Below, in pieces: positions 5,444 to 7,696 of a stretch of DNA of 7,696 bases. The notes below the pieces were generated by a model. The model was not told where the DNA came from and searched no databases. It was given only the letters and a program-made list of their open reading frames with translations. Each line of letters opens with the position of its first letter. Position 1 is the first letter of the stretch. The translations under genes were made by a program, and so were the position numbers. This DNA comes from a bacterium (lineage in GTDB: Bacteria; Actinomycetota; Acidimicrobiia; Acidimicrobiales; Ilumatobacteraceae): assembly GCA_029978815.1 (NCBI GenBank), contig JAPOIQ010000045.1, positions 1 through 7,696 on the forward strand, in the 5' to 3' direction.

Positions 5444-6871
5444 TTAGACAGCGAAACCAATCGATTTCGTTTCGAGGTACTCCTCGATTCCGTCATGAGA
5501 GCCCTCCCGGCCGATGCCTGAATCTTTCATGCCGCCAAATGGCACCGATGCAGAAGTCGGGTTGACATCGTTGACTCCGATAATGCCGAACCTGAGGCCC
5601 TCAGCTGTGCGAATCGCTGTCGAGATGTCATTGGTATAGACATATGCGGCAAGCCCGTATTCGGTGTCATTCGCAAGGCTCACAACCTCTTCGACGCTGC
5701 CGTAAGTGATGATCGGCGCGACCGGTCCGAACGTCTCCTCACGATAGATCGTCATCGACTCGGTCACTCCACTTAGGAGTGTCGGAGCGAAGAAGTGCCC
5801 TGATGCAAACTCGCCTTCATTGAGTCGATGACCACCAACGAGAGCAGCAGCACCTTTGGCGACTGCGTCGTCAACCTGAGCTTCGACTTTCGCGACGGCC
5901 GCCTCATTCACGAGCGGGCCAACACCAACTCCCTCAGTGAAGCCGTTCCCCGCATTTACTTTCGCCACACGTTCAGCCATCGTCTCAGTGAATGCCTCGG
6001 CGTGCTGCTCTGAGACATACAGGCGGTTCGGGCTGATACATGCTTGGCCCGAGTTCAAGAACTTCAACGCTGCAGCTCCCTTTGCTGCCCGAACTGGGTC
6101 GGCATCTGGGAACACAATGAACGGGGCATGACCGCCGAGTTCAACAGACACACGCTTGAGATTCGCTGCTGCCTTCCCTGCAAGCATTCGCCCAACAGGT
6201 GTCGATCCAGTGAACGTAATCTTTCGAACGCGCGGGTCAGAAGTGAACACCTCGCCGATTGGCTTCGGATCCTTGGCCGTCACCATATTGATGACCCCAG
6301 CAGGAATGCCTGCCTCAACAAAGACATCAAACACCGCCTTCGCGCACAACGGCGTATCCTCGGCCGGCTTCAACACCAGCGTGCAGCCCGCAGCAAGTGC
6401 TGGACCCATCTTGCGAGTCAGCATCGAAATCGGATAGTTCCACGGTGTCACCATTGCAACCACGCCGACTGGCTGGCGCAGGATGAGGAAGCGCTGGTCG
6501 GAGCGTTGCGATGGCAACCACTCCCCTGCAACCCGAGTTGCCTCTTCGGAGTAAAACCGCAAGAAGTCAGCGGCGTAGTTCACTTCGTTGCGTGCAGCCT
6601 TGAGTGGCTTTCCTTGCTCTCGAGTCATCAACTCGGCAAGCTCACCAGCTCGAGCGGTCATGATCTGCCAAGCCTTCAACAAGATGTCAGAGCGTTCCCG
6701 AGCCGTTGTCGACGACCACTGTGCAAATGCGGCATCTGCAGCCGTTATTGCACGCTCAGCGTCGTCAGTGCCGCCATCGGGCATCGAACCGATGACCGCA
6801 CCTGTCGCTGGATCGGTCACCTCGAAGGAATTACCCGTTGAAGATTCACACCATTCGCCATTGATGAACAT
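5444..6871 (-). CDS. gabD: Aldehyde dehydrogenase, GabD-like (probable succinate-semialdehyde dehydrogenase)
   Basis: NAD(P)+-dependent oxidation of an aldehyde to an acid in the cytoplasm, 475 residues. Cofactor and catalytic motifs are complete: TPWNYP (142-147, Asn145), LKPAEDTP (167-174), FTGSTPVGR (220-228), ELGGHAP (244-250, general base Glu244), GQACISPNR (275-283, nucleophile Cys278) and EETFGPV (378-384). The C-terminus, PFGGMKDSGIGREGS then GIEEYLETK, resembles GabD (succinate-semialdehyde dehydrogenase). Against that, the substrate-carboxylate arginine just before the nucleophile in characterised enzymes (RNxGQTC) is Leu272 here, so the substrate could differ. Arg153, matching the other substrate arginine, is retained. 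The ATG at 6871 is chosen; an in-frame TTG at 6898 would add nine residues not typical of the family. It lies 46 bases downstream of the copD-like gene on the same strand. Confidence 0.92.
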   Translation of the reverse strand: MFINGEWCESSTGNSFEVTDPATGAVIGSMPDGGTDDAERAITAADAAFAQWSSTTARERSDILLKAWQIMTARAGELAELMTREQGKPLKAARNEVNYAADFLRFYSEEATRVAGEWLPSQRSDQRFLILRQPVGVVAMVTPWNYPISMLTRKMGPALAAGCTLVLKPAEDTPLCAKAVFDVFVEAGIPAGVINMVTAKDPKPIGEVFTSDPRVRKITFTGSTPVGRMLAGKAAANLKRVSVELGGHAPFIVFPDADPVRAAKGAAALKFLNSGQACISPNRLYVSEQHAEAFTETMAERVAKVNAGNGFTEGVGVGPLVNEAAVAKVEAQVDDAVAKGAAALVGGHRLNEGEFASGHFFAPTLLSGVTESMTIYREETFGPVAPIITYGSVEEVVSLANDTEYGLAAYVYTNDISTAIRTAEGLRFGIIGVNDVNPTSASVPFGGMKDSGIGREGSHDGIEEYLETKSIGFAV

Positions 6872-6878
6872 GGATGCG

Positions 6879-6884
6879 ACCCTA
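6879..6884 (-). promoter_or_regulatory. Candidate -10 box or ribosome site of the aldehyde dehydrogenase gene
   Basis: On the minus strand, TAGGGT lies 7 bases before the ATG at 6871. It fits the TANNNT -10 spacing seen before nuoA, the MFS gene and selO, but the overlapping GGTAGGG could equally act as a weak Shine-Dalgarno site. The sequence alone does not decide between the two. If it is a promoter, the gene is transcribed separately from the upstream copD-like gene. Confidence 0.3.
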
Positions 6885-6917
6885 CCGAGCCGAAACAACG
6901 AGAAAGAACTTGGTGCC

Positions 6918-7696
6918 TTAGGGCATCGCCACTACAAGCCATGAACTTGCTGCAATTACCGACATGAGCACTGCGCATTCGATTGCAATTGTCCGTCGGA
7001 AACTCATGTGCACGCCACTCGACTGAAGTCGAGGAACAACTCGCCAGTGGTGGACTCCACCGATCGCTCCTGCAGTTGCGACTACGAAGAGTTTCACCAA
7101 CAAGATTCGACCCCAGGTCGAGTCGGTAAGAGACGACATACCGTCGATGATCATGAAGGTCATCACGACCCCACTCACGGCAACAGCAGCAACCGTGCCC
7201 ATCAGAACCTTTGCTGTCCTCTGCGCAACAGTCGCTAACTTCTGACGGTCAAGCCTTGAAACAAGGAAAAGTCCGAGGACTGATCCAACCCAGATCGTTG
7301 CGGATCCCATATGAACAATGTCGCTCACAGCATGAGCAAGTCGTGGACCTTTTGTGACTGCGTGGCCGTCAAATGCTGGTGCAGCAATAACACCGAGTAT
7401 TGGAACGAAGAGCACCAAGCGGAACGCTGGTCGGGAAGTCACCTGACCGGTGAGAACCGACAGCGCAGCGATCACGAACATGCTGGACGCCGCCAAGGTA
7501 ATCACAGGTGACCAAGCCAGCTGGTGAGTGATCGCATCAGAAAACGCGAGATCCAACTGACGAGCGATTGTTGCGATTTCGAGAATGCTCGCCATACCCA
7601 TCGCCCCCGCGATGACAGCTACTGCCTTCGGTGCAGGCAACAGGTCGTCACGTCTCCAAAGGTAAACCGCAAACAACAGGCCGCCCACCAGCGCGA
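6918..7696 (-). CDS. copD: CopD-family copper-related membrane protein, N-terminus beyond window edge
   Basis: C-terminal 258 residues of a polytopic membrane protein with about seven to eight hydrophobic segments. The second half matches the CopD domain pattern, associated with copper uptake or resistance: a periplasmic-side GHA (His111), then SDIVHMGSATIWVGSVLGLF (124-143), then a helix with VAVSGVVMTF, then WGRILLVKLFVV (194-205) and HHWRVVPRL (215-223). His111, His128 and Trp135 are at positions typical of the family. The frame stays open to the right edge; the GTG at 7688 is internal, not a start, because coding continues upstream (ALVGGLL). Many relatives carry an N-terminal CopC or further helices, which cannot be seen here. 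The copper role comes from family knowledge; no other copper gene is in the window. The stop is TAA, 46 bases before the aldehyde dehydrogenase ATG. Confidence 0.82.
   Translation of the reverse strand, partial: ALVGGLLFAVYLWRRDDLLPAPKAVAVIAGAMGMASILEIATIARQLDLAFSDAITHQLAWSPVITLAASSMFVIAALSVLTGQVTSRPAFRLVLFVPILGVIAAPAFDGHAVTKGPRLAHAVSDIVHMGSATIWVGSVLGLFLVSRLDRQKLATVAQRTAKVLMGTVAAVAVSGVVMTFMIIDGMSSLTDSTWGRILLVKLFVVATAGAIGGVHHWRVVPRLQSSGVHMSFRRTIAIECAVLMSVIAASSWLVVAMP

Noticed and set aside
5472..5487. Hairpin TCGAGG-TACT-CCTCGA as an intrinsic terminator for selO
   Set aside because: It lies inside the aldehyde dehydrogenase coding region in conserved codons and is not followed by a T-run; only mentioned as a possibility.
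6044..6841. A 265-residue open frame on the plus strand opposite the aldehyde dehydrogenase gene
   Set aside because: Its Cys-, His- and Arg-rich composition has no recognisable domain, and it mirrors a well-conserved gene on the other strand; it is a shadow frame.
7688..7690. GTG at 7688 as the start of the CopD-like gene
   Set aside because: The frame continues in hydrophobic coding sequence to the window edge, and starting here would cut a membrane helix, so the gene most likely begins outside the window.

Overview
The window is ordinary, gene-dense bacterial DNA of moderately high GC (mid-50s percent by eye). It looks actinobacterial, and an Acidimicrobiia-like lineage is my best guess. 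The reasons are GTG/TTG start use, several genes whose start codon sits just downstream of a TANNNT hexamer with no Shine-Dalgarno site (a leaderless pattern), and a NuoD of the 'NRxDWL' type that I associate with some actinobacterial complex I operons. The phylum assignment is inference; there is no rRNA or other marker in the window.

Layout: (1) Positions 2704 down to 1 (minus strand) hold the start of a complex I operon, nuoA-nuoB-nuoC-nuoD. Consecutive genes overlap by 4 to 10 bases, and nuoD runs off the left edge about a dozen residues before its expected end. (2) Positions 2705-2762 are a 58-base divergent promoter region containing a near-perfect 14-bp palindrome and an 8-bp tandem duplication that covers the start codon of the next gene. 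(3) Positions 2763-3944 (plus) encode a 12-helix MFS transporter of drug/H+ antiporter type. (4) Positions 3989-5434 (plus) encode SelO/YdiU, the pseudokinase-fold protein that AMPylates other proteins, with all key catalytic residues present. (5) Positions 6871-5444 (minus) encode a GabD-like aldehyde dehydrogenase that converges on selO with a 9-base gap. (6) Positions 7696-6918 (minus) encode the C-terminal part of a CopD-type copper-related membrane protein that enters from the right edge.

Functionally, nuoABCD supply one membrane subunit (A) and three connecting-arm subunits (B, C, D) of the proton-pumping NADH:quinone oxidoreductase. The remaining genes look like independent housekeeping or stress genes: efflux, redox-linked protein AMPylation, aldehyde oxidation and copper handling. 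I see no evidence that they form one pathway.

I found no mobile element, CRISPR array, tRNA, rRNA, toxin-antitoxin or defence system, and nothing I would call a new system. Nearly all the sequence is accounted for by eight genes, and no gene-free stretch exceeds about 60 bases. The points most worth a second look are the recurring leaderless-start signature, the tandem duplication on the MFS start codon, the palindrome in the divergent promoter, and lineage-type substitutions at functional sites in NuoD, SelO and the aldehyde dehydrogenase.
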